DNA of 64,000 bases from an uncultured Roseburia sp. (lineage in GTDB: Bacteria > Bacillota > Clostridia > Lachnospirales > Lachnospiraceae): the NCBI GenBank assembly GCA_934317215.1, contig CAKREH010000011.1, forward strand, positions 35,631 through 99,630. Direction: 5' to 3'. The notes beneath the pieces were generated by a model. That model was not told the DNA's origin. It worked only from the letters and a program-made list of their open reading frames with translations, and searched no databases. A program made the translations under genes and the position numbers. Below are positions 1 through 8,596 of the stretch, piece after piece (positions within the stretch are counted from its first letter, which is position 1; each line of letters opens with the position of its first letter).

Positions 1-600
1 GCTTCCCTTATCCCTCTGCACGATCACAACAGAAGAAAGCGATCTTGTTCCAATCTGCGAGGATGAAATATAGGAATCTAAATACTGATGTTCCTCTGCA
101 TTTGTCACATAAACCACATCATAATTTGACAGATTTGCCGCATCAATGCCCATAATAGAAAGAATCGTCGCTCTTTGAGAATCATTAAGATCTGCTCCAA
201 GCGCAAGGTACGGTTTATCACTTGCCTTGATTGTGACATTATCGCTGTCCTCGTTTTGCACAATCGTTCCGCTGATATCCTGTGACGCCTGGTCTGATGT
301 CGCATTTCCATCCTGCTGTGGCGTCTGATCCGACGATATATTTCCATCCTGCTGTGCATCAGAATTGTTTGTCTGAGCCGAATCATCCAAATACTGGATG
401 GAACCTTCCAGATCACTGTTATCTGCATTTTCCACAGAAACTTCTGTCGAAGTTTCGGCTGCATTCTGCACATCATCTGTCTGATCTGCTGCCACCACTA
501 CTGCGCCTGTCTGTGCCGCCTGCACACCCACACCGGAGGAAACAGGCATCACTGCCGCAAGTACCACACACAACCATCTAACTGCTTTTTTGTTTCTCAT
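1..600 (-). CDS. DUF1002 family secreted protein (N-terminal part; runs off the window)
   Basis: The N-terminal 200 codons of a larger protein; the 3' end lies beyond base 1. It begins with a signal peptide (MRNKKAVRW, then a hydrophobic stretch ending near VQAAQ). A Gln/Asp/Ser-rich low-complexity linker of about 80 residues follows, containing a short repeat (SDxxxQQDGNxxSDQ twice). The folded part then starts with KPYLALGADL, DSQRATILSIMGI and EEHQYLDSYI, followed by IGTRSLSSVVI. That pattern is typical of DUF1002 (YpuA-like) proteins, whose biochemical role is unknown. The start is fixed by GAGGATT a few bases upstream of ATG. It lies 65 bases after the hydrolase gene, so it may be the last gene of the truA-recJ run. 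The long acidic linker suggests an extracytoplasmic protein. Family assignment is by eye from conserved phrases. Confidence 0.72.
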   Translation of the reverse strand, partial: MRNKKAVRWLCVVLAAVMPVSSGVGVQAAQTGAVVVAADQTDDVQNAAETSTEVSVENADNSDLEGSIQYLDDSAQTNNSDAQQDGNISSDQTPQQDGNATSDQASQDISGTIVQNEDSDNVTIKASDKPYLALGADLNDSQRATILSIMGIDAANLSNYDVVYVTNAEEHQYLDSYISSSQIGTRSLSSVVIVQRDKGS

Positions 601-665
601 AATAATCCTCACTAACAATAGCCATCCCTGTATTACATTTCATACAGGTAAAATCTGTCTTGCTT

Positions 666-1610
666 TTATTCCTGTGCAATTCTGATGCTCATCCACGCAC
701 AGATATCCGCATAAACCTGATCACGGTCAGTCTCATTTAATATCTCATGACGGTCAGTCTCATACAAACGGCAGGTCAGATCATCCACCCCCGCATCTTT
801 GTACATATGGTAAACTTTTTTTACCCCTTCGCCGAGGTCACCAACCGGGTCATCTGCCCCGGAAACTATGAAAACCGGCAGATTTTTCGGCACTTTTTTT
901 ATATTATCCATCTGATTGTCAAAATATACCGCTTCCATCAGCCCATAGTACCCGTTTAAGGTAAACAGAAACGTGCAGCGTGGATCACTGTAATATTTTT
1001 TGACATGCTCCACATCCTTTGTCAGCCAGCTGTTGGTATAATCTTTCCCATAAAGGTCAAATTTGTGGTACGGCTTACTGTAGGAAAGTTTCTGCACCAG
1101 TTTGCTTCTGTAATTCCAGCCGCGGAAAAAAGCTAAACATTTACACAGCGTCATACCAAATTTCATGGTGCCATCCGACACACATCCGGTTCCCATAATG
1201 ACCGCGCCGCTTAAATTTTCACCATGCAGACACAGATATTTTCGCAGCATATAAGACCCCATGCTGTGTCCCATCATAAAATACGGTATCCCCGGATTCT
1301 CTCCCTGAACTGTCGTGCGCAGGCTATGCATATCCGCAACCAGTGTATCACTCGGATTTTCTGCAAAATATCCCCATTCCGTTTCATCTTTTACCGAGGC
1401 ACCATGCCCTAAATGGTCGTGGCCGACAACCATAAATCCGCGCTCTGTCAGGTACTCTGCAAACTCATGATATCTTTCAATATATTCGATCATGCCGTGC
1501 GTGATCTGTAAAATTGCCTTATATTCTCCATCTTCCGGCATCCATTTTACCGCATGGATCTTTGTCGTTCTATTCGCAGATAAATACGTCATCTGTTCTT
1601 CTTTTGCCAT
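666..1610 (-). CDS. alpha/beta hydrolase, lysophospholipase/monoacylglycerol lipase-like
   Basis: A 314-residue serine hydrolase of the Hydrolase_4 (serine aminopeptidase S33 / PldB) group. The nucleophile elbow GHSMGS places the catalytic Ser at about residue 116. A probable acid sits in SGADDP (about 253-254) and the His in TDRHEI (about 288). The early HGMIEY motif is the usual oxyanion region, and GHDHLGHG follows at about 63. No signal peptide is present, so it is probably cytoplasmic or loosely membrane-associated. Such enzymes cleave monoacylglycerols or lysophospholipids, but the substrate cannot be read from sequence. GAGGGAAG lies about 10 bases before the chosen ATG. It starts 25 bases after the chemoreceptor-like gene and probably shares its transcript. 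Confidence 0.82.
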   Translation of the reverse strand: MAKEEQMTYLSANRTTKIHAVKWMPEDGEYKAILQITHGMIEYIERYHEFAEYLTERGFMVVGHDHLGHGASVKDETEWGYFAENPSDTLVADMHSLRTTVQGENPGIPYFMMGHSMGSYMLRKYLCLHGENLSGAVIMGTGCVSDGTMKFGMTLCKCLAFFRGWNYRSKLVQKLSYSKPYHKFDLYGKDYTNSWLTKDVEHVKKYYSDPRCTFLFTLNGYYGLMEAVYFDNQMDNIKKVPKNLPVFIVSGADDPVGDLGEGVKKVYHMYKDAGVDDLTCRLYETDRHEILNETDRDQVYADICAWMSIRIAQE

Positions 1611-1635
1611 ATAAGTTCTTCCCTCATTTCTATAC

Positions 1636-2556
1636 TTACTCCATATTCAAAAGTGCTTTACATCCATTATAGATCTTTTCCAATTCATCCTCAGCAGATT
1701 TTTTTGCATTGATTTCTGCACGCAGTGCTGTAACCTGCACTTTTGCCTCATCCCCAAGTTTTAAGAAATCCTCCCCCGCCTGTTTTATAAAATCTGCAGC
1801 CGGTACTGCGTTGCCGGACATGTGCTCCCTTAAGGAAGTCTGTCCATTTTCATATATGGAAAGTTTCTGTGCACTGTCACTGTACAGCTTCATTACCATC
1901 GATGCAATAGCTGCCTGCATTTCATTGATCTGTGCAGCCTGTTCTTTGATTTCTTTTTGCGCTTCTGCCACCGCGTCAATCTGTTCTGACAATGTCTTTA
2001 ATCTGTCTTCATACCGCAGTGCCACATTTTTGATCTCCTCCGCAGCATGAAGGAACTTTTCTCCATCCTCTCCCATTCTTGCCGCTTCAATTGCCGCATT
2101 CAATGCCAGTACACTCATATTTTTTGCATCATCTTCCAGTTCCGCTGCCACATTTCCAAGACCTTCCTGCTCTTTCGAAGCACGGTAAAGACTTTCTTCT
2201 AACTGTGCACACGGTTCTTTTAACACCTTGTGCTGTTCAAAAACTTCTTTGATCTTTTCATTCTGCTCTGCCACCTGTCCAATGAAAATGGAATGATTTG
2301 CCTCAAAAGATTCCACAGCATTATGTACTTCAACAAATGTACTGTACAGTTCTTTTCCTGTTCTGCAGCTCTCTTCTGCCAGTTCACCCACACATTCTAA
2401 CTTTTCCTCAAGAATTTCTATATTTCCTTCCATCTGGACACGGGATGCTGTCATCTGCACAGAATCTTCTTTTAATTCATCACTATATTCTGCAATCTGT
2501 TTTTTGATCGTATAGAGTTCGTCCTGCAGTGCCTTCTCTTTCTTTCCACCAAACAT
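1636..2556 (-). CDS. cytoplasmic methyl-accepting chemotaxis-like protein
   Basis: A 306-residue, almost wholly alpha-helical protein with no membrane segment. Residues about 130-200 contain VLALNAAIEAARMGEDG, close to the hairpin tip and adaptation region of the MCP signalling domain (canonical: ALNAAIEAARAGE). The rest is coiled coil. It lacks the sensor and HAMP parts of a transmembrane receptor and is shorter than typical soluble receptors, so it may be a reduced soluble chemoreceptor or a related scaffold. No cheA or cheW is nearby. The start has a strong GGAGG about seven bases upstream of ATG. It lies only 13 bases after recJ, so it is probably co-transcribed with DNA-maintenance genes; no functional link is evident. 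Confidence 0.75.
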   Translation of the reverse strand: MFGGKKEKALQDELYTIKKQIAEYSDELKEDSVQMTASRVQMEGNIEILEEKLECVGELAEESCRTGKELYSTFVEVHNAVESFEANHSIFIGQVAEQNEKIKEVFEQHKVLKEPCAQLEESLYRASKEQEGLGNVAAELEDDAKNMSVLALNAAIEAARMGEDGEKFLHAAEEIKNVALRYEDRLKTLSEQIDAVAEAQKEIKEQAAQINEMQAAIASMVMKLYSDSAQKLSIYENGQTSLREHMSGNAVPAADFIKQAGEDFLKLGDEAKVQVTALRAEINAKKSAEDELEKIYNGCKALLNME

Positions 2557-2569
2557 ATATATCCTCCAT

Positions 2570-4327
2570 TTACTGATAATTCTTTATCACAATCTGTATG
2601 CTTTCATTTCCCTGATACCGGTTTACCTCTGGATAATATATCACAGACATCCGGATTGCATTTGTCCTGCCAAGAAATGCCTGCTGCACTTCATTTTCCC
2701 CATATTTTCTTCCATAATATTCCCGGAATGCCTCCACATCTCCAAAATAAACCGCAGATATCGCTTTTCCATGTTCGGTTCTAAGTGTCAGCTTTAATAC
2801 ATTCTGATTTTTCCCGACTACAACCGCACGATCGATCCCAAGATTCTTATCCGCAAACTGAGGTTTTACATTTGCTTTTCCGAACGGCTCTAACAATGAC
2901 AGCTCATTTACCAGCGGAATATCCGGATAATCGACGGGCATGGGAATATCTATTTTTATCTTAGGAATAAAATCTTCTTCTGTCAACCCACAGCAGGCGT
3001 TTATTTTCTCCCTGAAGATCTCTACATTTGCTTCCGGCAGGGAAAGTCCTGCTGCCATCGGATGACCGCCAAATTTTGTAAATAATTCCTGACATTTGCA
3101 CAGTTCCTCATACATGGAATATGCCTCGATTGAACGTCCGGAGCCTTTAACCCCATCCTCACTCTTTGTCAGCACAAAAGTCGGTTTATGACACGCCTCC
3201 CGGATTCTTCCTGCGATGATTCCTGCAAGACTTTCATGCACATCCGGCAGATAGACAACCAGGACTTTTTCACCCGTATTTCCCTCTTCCACCTGCTGCA
3301 TGGCAAGTTCTACGCCCTCTGCAGTCATGTCTTTTCGCTGCGCATTCAGATCGACCAGTTCCGCTGCGATCTCCGCTGCTTTTTTTACATCCTCCTGCAG
3401 GAAAAGATTCAGGGCAATCTTTGCTGTCTCTAATCGTCCGCTGGCATTGATGCATGGTCCTAACACAAATCCGAAATGATAGGAACTGATCTGTTCCGGC
3501 TCTAATTTATTCTGTAAGATCAATGCACGCATCCCCGGATTCGTGGTCGTATGGATCCGCTTTAATCCTTCCCTTACCAGGATCCTGTTCTCATCCGTCA
3601 GATCCATCACATCCCCGACTGTCGCAAATGCCACTTTTTCCAGAAAATCATAAGACTCCTCCACCGCAATGCCACATTTTTCATAGAGGATCTGTATCAC
3701 CTTCCAGGCAACTGCAGCACCACAGAGATTTTTATACGGATATGTACACTCCATCTGCTTTGGATTTACAATGGCATCCGCCTCACTTCTTTTATAATGA
3801 CGTTCTCCCATCTCCTCCGTATATGGTATTTCATGATGGTCTGTGACAAGTACTGTCATTCCAAGACTTTTAGCGTGCGCGATCTCGCCTATCGCTGCAA
3901 TTCCATTATCACAGGTAATGATCGTATCGATTCCCGCCTCATCTGCCTGTCCGATCAGATGATCGTTGATCCCATAACCATCTTTCATCCGGTCCGGTAT
4001 CTGAAAATCCACACTGCCACCGCAGCGTGTGATTCCTTTGTACAGAATATAAGTCGACATTACCCCATCAATATCGTAGTCACCTATAATCCTGATCTTT
4101 TTCTGTTCTCTGATTTTTTCTGCCAGAATATCCGTCAGCCGGTCCGAGTCATAAAGCAGATGTGGATCGTAAAGTTCCCCGATCCCGCCTTTTAAGTATC
4201 TTGCGATTGCCTCATCCCCCATAACCTCACGATTACGGATCAGCCTTGCTGTGACCGGACTTATCCCAAAACGTTTTGCAATTCCTGCAAAATCAGCGCC
4301 TTTATTTATTACAAACCATTTTTCCAT
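2570..4327 (-). CDS. recJ: single-stranded-DNA-specific exonuclease RecJ
   Basis: A 5'-3' single-strand DNA exonuclease of the DHH phosphoesterase family, used in recombination repair and mismatch repair. Its 585 residues are close to the usual length. Metal-binding motifs are visible in order: DYDIDG (about 83-88), CDNGIA (about 139-144), VTDHHE with the DHH triad (about 163-165), and the DHHA1-type nucleotide-binding part with GSGRS and GGHPMAAG. The OB-like C-terminal region is present (ending SIQIVIKNY). The start is supported by GAGGTAATCT before ATG. The first 26 bases overlap the 3' end of truA, which indicates translational coupling. It is followed at 13 bases by the chemoreceptor-like gene. 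Confidence 0.93.
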   Translation of the reverse strand: MEKWFVINKGADFAGIAKRFGISPVTARLIRNREVMGDEAIARYLKGGIGELYDPHLLYDSDRLTDILAEKIREQKKIRIIGDYDIDGVMSTYILYKGITRCGGSVDFQIPDRMKDGYGINDHLIGQADEAGIDTIITCDNGIAAIGEIAHAKSLGMTVLVTDHHEIPYTEEMGERHYKRSEADAIVNPKQMECTYPYKNLCGAAVAWKVIQILYEKCGIAVEESYDFLEKVAFATVGDVMDLTDENRILVREGLKRIHTTTNPGMRALILQNKLEPEQISSYHFGFVLGPCINASGRLETAKIALNLFLQEDVKKAAEIAAELVDLNAQRKDMTAEGVELAMQQVEEGNTGEKVLVVYLPDVHESLAGIIAGRIREACHKPTFVLTKSEDGVKGSGRSIEAYSMYEELCKCQELFTKFGGHPMAAGLSLPEANVEIFREKINACCGLTEEDFIPKIKIDIPMPVDYPDIPLVNELSLLEPFGKANVKPQFADKNLGIDRAVVVGKNQNVLKLTLRTEHGKAISAVYFGDVEAFREYYGRKYGENEVQQAFLGRTNAIRMSVIYYPEVNRYQGNESIQIVIKNYQ

Positions 4328-5057
4328 AGATTACCTCAAGCAATGTCAGCCCGCATGCCGGTGCCGTGTATCCTGCTCTTTCCCTGTTTTTTGCCTCTAA
4401 GATCTCTGACACATCCTCCGGAGTTCTTCTTCCATCTCCGATCTCGATCAGTGTACCGGTTAAAATGCGCACCATATTCTGTAAAAATCCATTTCCGGTA
4501 TAATAGATCTGTATCTCTCCCGGCAGTTCTTTGATCTGTATCCGAAAGATCGTCCGAACCGTGGATTTCTTCATTTTTTTATTGCCGCAGAATGATTTAA
4601 AATCATGTGTTCCACACAGGTACTCTGCCGCTTTTCTCATGCGGTTGACATCAAGCGGTTCCGTATGATCATAAACATATCTGCGCTCGAATACCTCCGG
4701 TATTTTTCCTGTATGGATCCGGTAAAGATAGGTCTTTTCCACTGCCTGATATCTGCTGTGGAAACGTTCATCCACTCTCTTTACTTCACAGACTGCAATA
4801 TCTTCCGGAAGGTACTGATTCAGATAAGATAAAATTTTATCCTCATCCCATTCCTCTCTCAGATGAAAATTAGCCGTCTGTCCTTTTGCATGCACGCCTG
4901 CATCTGTTCTGCCGGAACCGGTAACCTCCACTTGGTATCCTGCCATTTTGCTCAAAACATCCTGTAACTTTCCCTGTATCGTAAGTTCCGCCGGAAGTAT
5001 CTGCCACCCGCGGTAACGTGTTCCGTCATATTGTAAGATCATTTTATAATTTGCCAT
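4302..5057 (-). CDS. truA: tRNA pseudouridine(38-40) synthase TruA
   Basis: Forms pseudouridine at positions 38-40 in the anticodon stem-loop of tRNAs. The 251-residue length matches the family. The catalytic motif GSGRTDAGVHA is complete, with the nucleophilic Asp at about residue 52. Other family features are YDGTRYRGWQ near the N-terminus and GNGFLQNMVRI near residue 190. It is the first gene of the minus-strand run truA-recJ-chemoreceptor-hydrolase and overlaps recJ by 26 bases. A good sigma-A-like promoter and a terminator-like hairpin lie in its short leader (see separate entries), so expression may be attenuated. Confidence 0.95.
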   Translation of the reverse strand: MANYKMILQYDGTRYRGWQILPAELTIQGKLQDVLSKMAGYQVEVTGSGRTDAGVHAKGQTANFHLREEWDEDKILSYLNQYLPEDIAVCEVKRVDERFHSRYQAVEKTYLYRIHTGKIPEVFERRYVYDHTEPLDVNRMRKAAEYLCGTHDFKSFCGNKKMKKSTVRTIFRIQIKELPGEIQIYYTGNGFLQNMVRILTGTLIEIGDGRRTPEDVSEILEAKNRERAGYTAPACGLTLLEVIYGKMVCNK

Positions 5058-5086
5058 ATATCTCTGTTACCTTATATCTGATTTTC

Positions 5087-5121
5087 GGAAAAAATAATGC
5101 CACAGATAGTTTTCCTGTGGC
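5087..5121 (-). terminator. terminator-like hairpin in the truA leader
   Basis: A 7-bp perfect stem (GCCACAG / CTGTGGC, 5099-5105 with 5115-5121) is followed on the minus strand by ATTATTTTTTCC. It lies between the predicted truA promoter and the truA start codon, so most transcripts could stop after about 45 nt unless read-through is regulated. Confidence 0.55.
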
Positions 5122-5139
5122 AGTACATCAATTATAATT

Positions 5140-5168
5140 ATTATACCTCTGTTTTCGTTAATTGACAA
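5140..5168 (-). promoter_or_regulatory. sigma-A-type promoter for truA operon
   Basis: On the minus strand TTGTCA (5163-5168) and TATAAT (5140-5145) are separated by 17 bases, close to consensus. Predicted transcription starts near 5133, about 75 bases before the truA ATG. Confidence 0.6.
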
Positions 5169-5244
5169 ATCATAAACCACATTTTCCCTTCCATTATTTT
5201 AAATTCACACAAACAATTTAAACACACCTTTTGACAGACTGCAT

Positions 5245-5253
5245 CATATAATA
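5245..5253 (+). promoter_or_regulatory. possible sporulation-sigma (sigma-E/K-like) -10 element
   Basis: CATATAATA lies 27 bases before the ATG of the SpoIID-like gene and fits the sigma-K -10 pattern CATAnnnTA, with AC dinucleotides about 16-17 bases upstream. A TTGACA at 5231 is only 10 bases from TATAAT and cannot form a normal sigma-A promoter with it. Weak evidence on its own, strengthened by the product. Confidence 0.35.
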
Positions 5254-5279
5254 AAACGAATGAATCTACGAGGTTTTTC

Positions 5280-6539
5280 ATGTCAGATATTGCCTATACA
5301 CAAAATAATATCGATCAGGGTAAGTTAAAGATCCAGGTAACGGCAAGAGGAAATAACCGTCCGATCACAAACGCCCGTGTAACGATCTCCTATTCCGGTG
5401 ATCCGGACAGCGTCGTTGAGGAGGTGAATACAGATGCATCCGGTATGTCCGAACAAATTACGCTTCCTGCGCCTCCGCTTGAATTCTCGATGGAACCTGG
5501 CGAAAACCAGCCGTTCTCGCAGTATAGTATTCAGGTCTATGCTGAAGGATTCCGCCCGTTTACTGTGTCAGGAATTGAATTGTTTTCGGAGCAGCTGTCG
5601 CTTCAGGAAGTACGAATGGATAAGGTGGATGCACCGGGGAACCCGGTAGACACGATCGTGATCCCGGTCAATACCCTCTGGGGCGATTTTCCACCGAAAA
5701 TCGCAGAGTCCGAGATCAAGCCGATCTCCGAGACCGGCGAGATTGTCCTAAGCAGAGTCGTGGTACCGGAATATGTCGTGGTACATGACGGTCCGCCAAA
5801 CGATACGACTGCACGCGATTATTATGTGCGATACAAGGATTACATCAAAAATGTAGCGTCCAGCGAAATCTATTCCACCTGGCCGGATGCGACGCTGCGC
5901 GCAAATATCCTTGCAATCATGTCATTTACATTAAACCGGGTGTACACGGAGTGGTACCGGAACAAAGGCTACAGTTTCACGATCACCTCCTCCACCGCTT
6001 ACGACCAGAAATTTACCTACGGCAGGAACATTTTCCAGAGCATCTCCGACATCGTGGATGAAATGTTCCAGAACTTTTTATCCAGGCCAAACGTCAGCCA
6101 GCCAATCTTAACGCAGTACTGCGACGGGGAACGTGTGACCTGCAGCAACTGGCTGAGTCAGTGGGGCAGCAAATACCTGGGTGACCAGAACTACGAGGCA
6201 ATCGAAATTCTCCGCTACTATTATGGAAACAACATGTACATCAACACGGCAGAAGAAGTATCCGGCATCCCGGCTTCCTGGCCGAGAGTCGACCTTACGA
6301 TCGGTTCAACCGGCGAAAAAGTGCGTCAGATCCAGGAGGAACTTGCACGGATTTCAAGATCCTATCCGGCGATTCCGACAGTTACACCGGATGGAATCTA
6401 CGGACCTGCCACAAGAGAGGCTGTCGAAGTCTTCCAGCGTGTCTTCGGTCTGCCTGTCACCGGCGTCATTGACTACCGTACCTGGTATAAAATTTCTGAA
6501 ATTTATGTGGCAGTGTCGCGCATCGCGGAACTGGTCTAA
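5280..6539 (+). CDS. SpoIID-like domain / peptidoglycan-binding protein
   Basis: A 419-residue protein without a signal peptide. Residues about 12-115 look like a beta-sandwich (carboxypeptidase-regulatory/Ig-like: KIQVTARGNNRPITNARVTI, with EGFRPFTVSGIEL at its end). Residues about 175-318 resemble the SpoIID/LytB fold: an LRANILAIMSFTLNRVYTEW helix, then CDGERVTCSNWLSQWGSKYL and YEAIEILRYYYG, matching the SpoIID end motif (QWGA...YxxILxxYY). Residues about 342-405 form a PG_binding_1 repeat (DGIYGPATREAVEVFQ). A role in peptidoglycan or spore cortex remodelling is inferred. The start follows GAGG at a suitable distance. It is transcribed alone, divergent from truA, behind a candidate sporulation-type -10 element. 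The lack of an export signal is odd for a wall protein but compatible with synthesis in the mother cell. Confidence 0.75.
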   Translation: MSDIAYTQNNIDQGKLKIQVTARGNNRPITNARVTISYSGDPDSVVEEVNTDASGMSEQITLPAPPLEFSMEPGENQPFSQYSIQVYAEGFRPFTVSGIELFSEQLSLQEVRMDKVDAPGNPVDTIVIPVNTLWGDFPPKIAESEIKPISETGEIVLSRVVVPEYVVVHDGPPNDTTARDYYVRYKDYIKNVASSEIYSTWPDATLRANILAIMSFTLNRVYTEWYRNKGYSFTITSSTAYDQKFTYGRNIFQSISDIVDEMFQNFLSRPNVSQPILTQYCDGERVTCSNWLSQWGSKYLGDQNYEAIEILRYYYGNNMYINTAEEVSGIPASWPRVDLTIGSTGEKVRQIQEELARISRSYPAIPTVTPDGIYGPATREAVEVFQRVFGLPVTGVIDYRTWYKISEIYVAVSRIAELV

Positions 6540-6546
6540 ATGCAAA

Positions 6547-6595
6547 TGGGGCAGTCACACCAAATACTTTGTGCGGCTTCCCCCAATCTTTTTTA
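6547..6595 (+). terminator. imperfect hairpin with T-run after the SpoIID-like gene
   Basis: TGGGG pairs with CCCCA around an interrupted stem and is followed by ATCTTTTTTAT, eight bases after the stop codon. The stem has mismatches, so confidence is moderate. Confidence 0.45.
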
Positions 6596-6662
6596 TGCTC
6601 AGATACGCGGTCTTTCGCCTCTTTCCGGACACTTTTCCACATATCTTTTTATTTTGCTTCTC

Positions 6663-8483
6663 TTATTCCACCGTCACTACCTTCGCTAAGTTTCTTGGCT
6701 TATCCACGTCAAATCCCTTGTCGGAAGAAACATAATAAGCAAGTAACTGCAGTGCTGCGGATGCAGGCATTACCATAAATTCATCCTGCATATCCGGCAG
6801 ATGGAAGGTATCATATGCACGGTCGATATCTTTTGCAAGGCTTTCCTTGATAAAGAGCACGATGTCCGCACCTCTTGACCGTACCTCTTTGATATTTGAC
6901 AGCTCTTTTGACATTAATTTTTCCTGTGTCACTGCTGCAACGACCGGCGTATCCTGCGTGATAAGTGCGATCGGTCCGTGTTTTAATTCGCCGGACGCAT
7001 ACGCCTCAGAATGAATGTAGGATACCTCCTTTAACTTCAGAGAGCCCTCTAACAAAATAGAGTAATCAAGTCCACGGCCGATCATAAACAGATCTTTCGC
7101 CTCTAACACCTTGTTGGCAAGTTTATGGATCTCCTGCCGTCCCTCTAACACTTTTTTCATGACATCCGGCGTGCGCTGCAGCTCACGGATAAAACTCTGT
7201 GTCTCTTCCTGTGAAAAAACACCGCGAAGCTGTGCCATCTTTGCCACGATCAGGTAAAATACAGCAAGCTGTGTCGTGTATGCCTTGGTACTTGCAACGG
7301 CGATCTCCGGTCCTGCATTGGTGTAGAGCACATAATCACTCTCACGCGCGATGGAAGATCCTTTTACATTGATGATGGATAAACACTTCGCTCCACGTTT
7401 TTTTGCATACTTAACTGCCTCTAAAGTATCGATCGTCTCACCGGACTGTGAAACTGCGATGACTAATGATTTCTCATCGATGACCGGATCCGAATACATA
7501 AACTCGGATGCCATATCGACATCGATGTGCATATGAAGAATCGACTTTATCAGTGCCTGTGCCACAAGACCGGCATGCATTGCAGTTCCACATGCGATAA
7601 TGTTGACACGCTCACACTGTGTAAAGATCTCGTCCGGCACACCGTCTGCTGTAAAGTCCGGCATTCCTCTTGTGATACGGTTTGTGATCGTACGCTCGAT
7701 CGCATCCGGCTGCTCCATGATCTCTTTTTCCATATAAAATGGATAACCGTTCTTTCCGGCATTATTAAGTTCCCAGTCTACTTCAAGATAGTCCGGCTCC
7801 ACCTGATTGCCATTGAAATCTTTTAAGACAATGGCATCCTTTGTGAGTTTTAAAATGTGATACTCCGGAACAACGAAATAACGGTTTGTAAAACGGCAGA
7901 GTGCTGTCAGGTCAGAAGCAAGCATAGCCCCCTCTTTGCAGAGTGTTGCAACGATCGGGCTGACATTTCTGGCAGAGTAGATTTCGCCCTGATGATCTTC
8001 GAATAAGATCACTAACGCAAATGTTCCTTTTAATTTGGATACCGTCTTCTTGATGGCTTCGTCCGGATCACCGGTATAAAACTTATTTAAAAGTGCTGCC
8101 ACAACCTCACTGTCTGTCTCTGATTTTAAAACACTTTCCAGTTCATAATCAGTGATCAGTTCCCTGTAATTTTCAATGATACCGTTGTGTACTAAAGTCA
8201 CTTTTCCAACCTGGTGCGGATGAGCGTTGGTGTCATTGACACCGCCGTGTGTTGCCCATCTGGTATGACCGATTCCACACTCTGTGATGAGTTTTTCTGA
8301 CTCACAGATGGCTCTTAAATCTTTTACTCTTCCCGCACATTTATAAACCTTCGTCTGTTTTACGTCAGTATCCGCCACAGCAATTCCCGCACTGTCATAT
8401 CCGCGGTATTCAAGAAGCTCTAACGCATCAAGCAACACTCCTTTTACATCTTCACTACCTGTATAACCAATAATTCCACACAT
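6663..8483 (-). CDS. glmS: glutamine-fructose-6-phosphate aminotransferase (isomerizing)
   Basis: Makes glucosamine-6-phosphate from fructose-6-phosphate and glutamine, the first step to UDP-GlcNAc for peptidoglycan. At 606 residues it is full length. The N-terminal nucleophile aminohydrolase domain starts MCGIIGYTG (Cys2 after Met removal). Two SIS isomerase domains follow (motifs CGTAMHAG and SQSGETIDT, then GRGLDYSI and SEAYASGELKHGP). The conserved C-terminal tail PRNLAKVVTVE is intact. The start follows AGAGG with good spacing. It is monocistronic and regulated by the glmS ribozyme lying between 8597 and 8811 upstream, so the product glucosamine-6-phosphate should trigger mRNA self-cleavage. 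Confidence 0.97.
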   Translation of the reverse strand: MCGIIGYTGSEDVKGVLLDALELLEYRGYDSAGIAVADTDVKQTKVYKCAGRVKDLRAICESEKLITECGIGHTRWATHGGVNDTNAHPHQVGKVTLVHNGIIENYRELITDYELESVLKSETDSEVVAALLNKFYTGDPDEAIKKTVSKLKGTFALVILFEDHQGEIYSARNVSPIVATLCKEGAMLASDLTALCRFTNRYFVVPEYHILKLTKDAIVLKDFNGNQVEPDYLEVDWELNNAGKNGYPFYMEKEIMEQPDAIERTITNRITRGMPDFTADGVPDEIFTQCERVNIIACGTAMHAGLVAQALIKSILHMHIDVDMASEFMYSDPVIDEKSLVIAVSQSGETIDTLEAVKYAKKRGAKCLSIINVKGSSIARESDYVLYTNAGPEIAVASTKAYTTQLAVFYLIVAKMAQLRGVFSQEETQSFIRELQRTPDVMKKVLEGRQEIHKLANKVLEAKDLFMIGRGLDYSILLEGSLKLKEVSYIHSEAYASGELKHGPIALITQDTPVVAAVTQEKLMSKELSNIKEVRSRGADIVLFIKESLAKDIDRAYDTFHLPDMQDEFMVMPASAALQLLAYYVSSDKGFDVDKPRNLAKVVTVE

Positions 8484-8560
8484 AAATTTTCCTCTTTTCT
8501 ATCTATCAACTGTTTCCGGCACAATCCCGCCGGTACACTCATTTTTCCTGACCAGTTCCA

Positions 8561-8585
8561 CTGTCAGAAGATCCTCTTCTGACAG
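8561..8585 (-). repeat. perfect inverted repeat between glmS ribozyme and glmS
   Basis: Eleven-base arms (CTGTCAGAAGA / TCTTCTGACAG) around a 3-nt loop. No T-run follows, so it is not an intrinsic terminator. It may shape or stabilise the mRNA downstream of the ribozyme. A second small stem (CCGGC / GCCGG) lies at about 8517-8534. Confidence 0.6.
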
Positions 8586-8596
8586 CAAAGATATTT

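Noticed and set aside
5231..5252. TTGACA with TATAAT as a sigma-A promoter for the SpoIID-like gene
   Set aside because: The spacer is only 10 bases; a normal spacer is 16-18.
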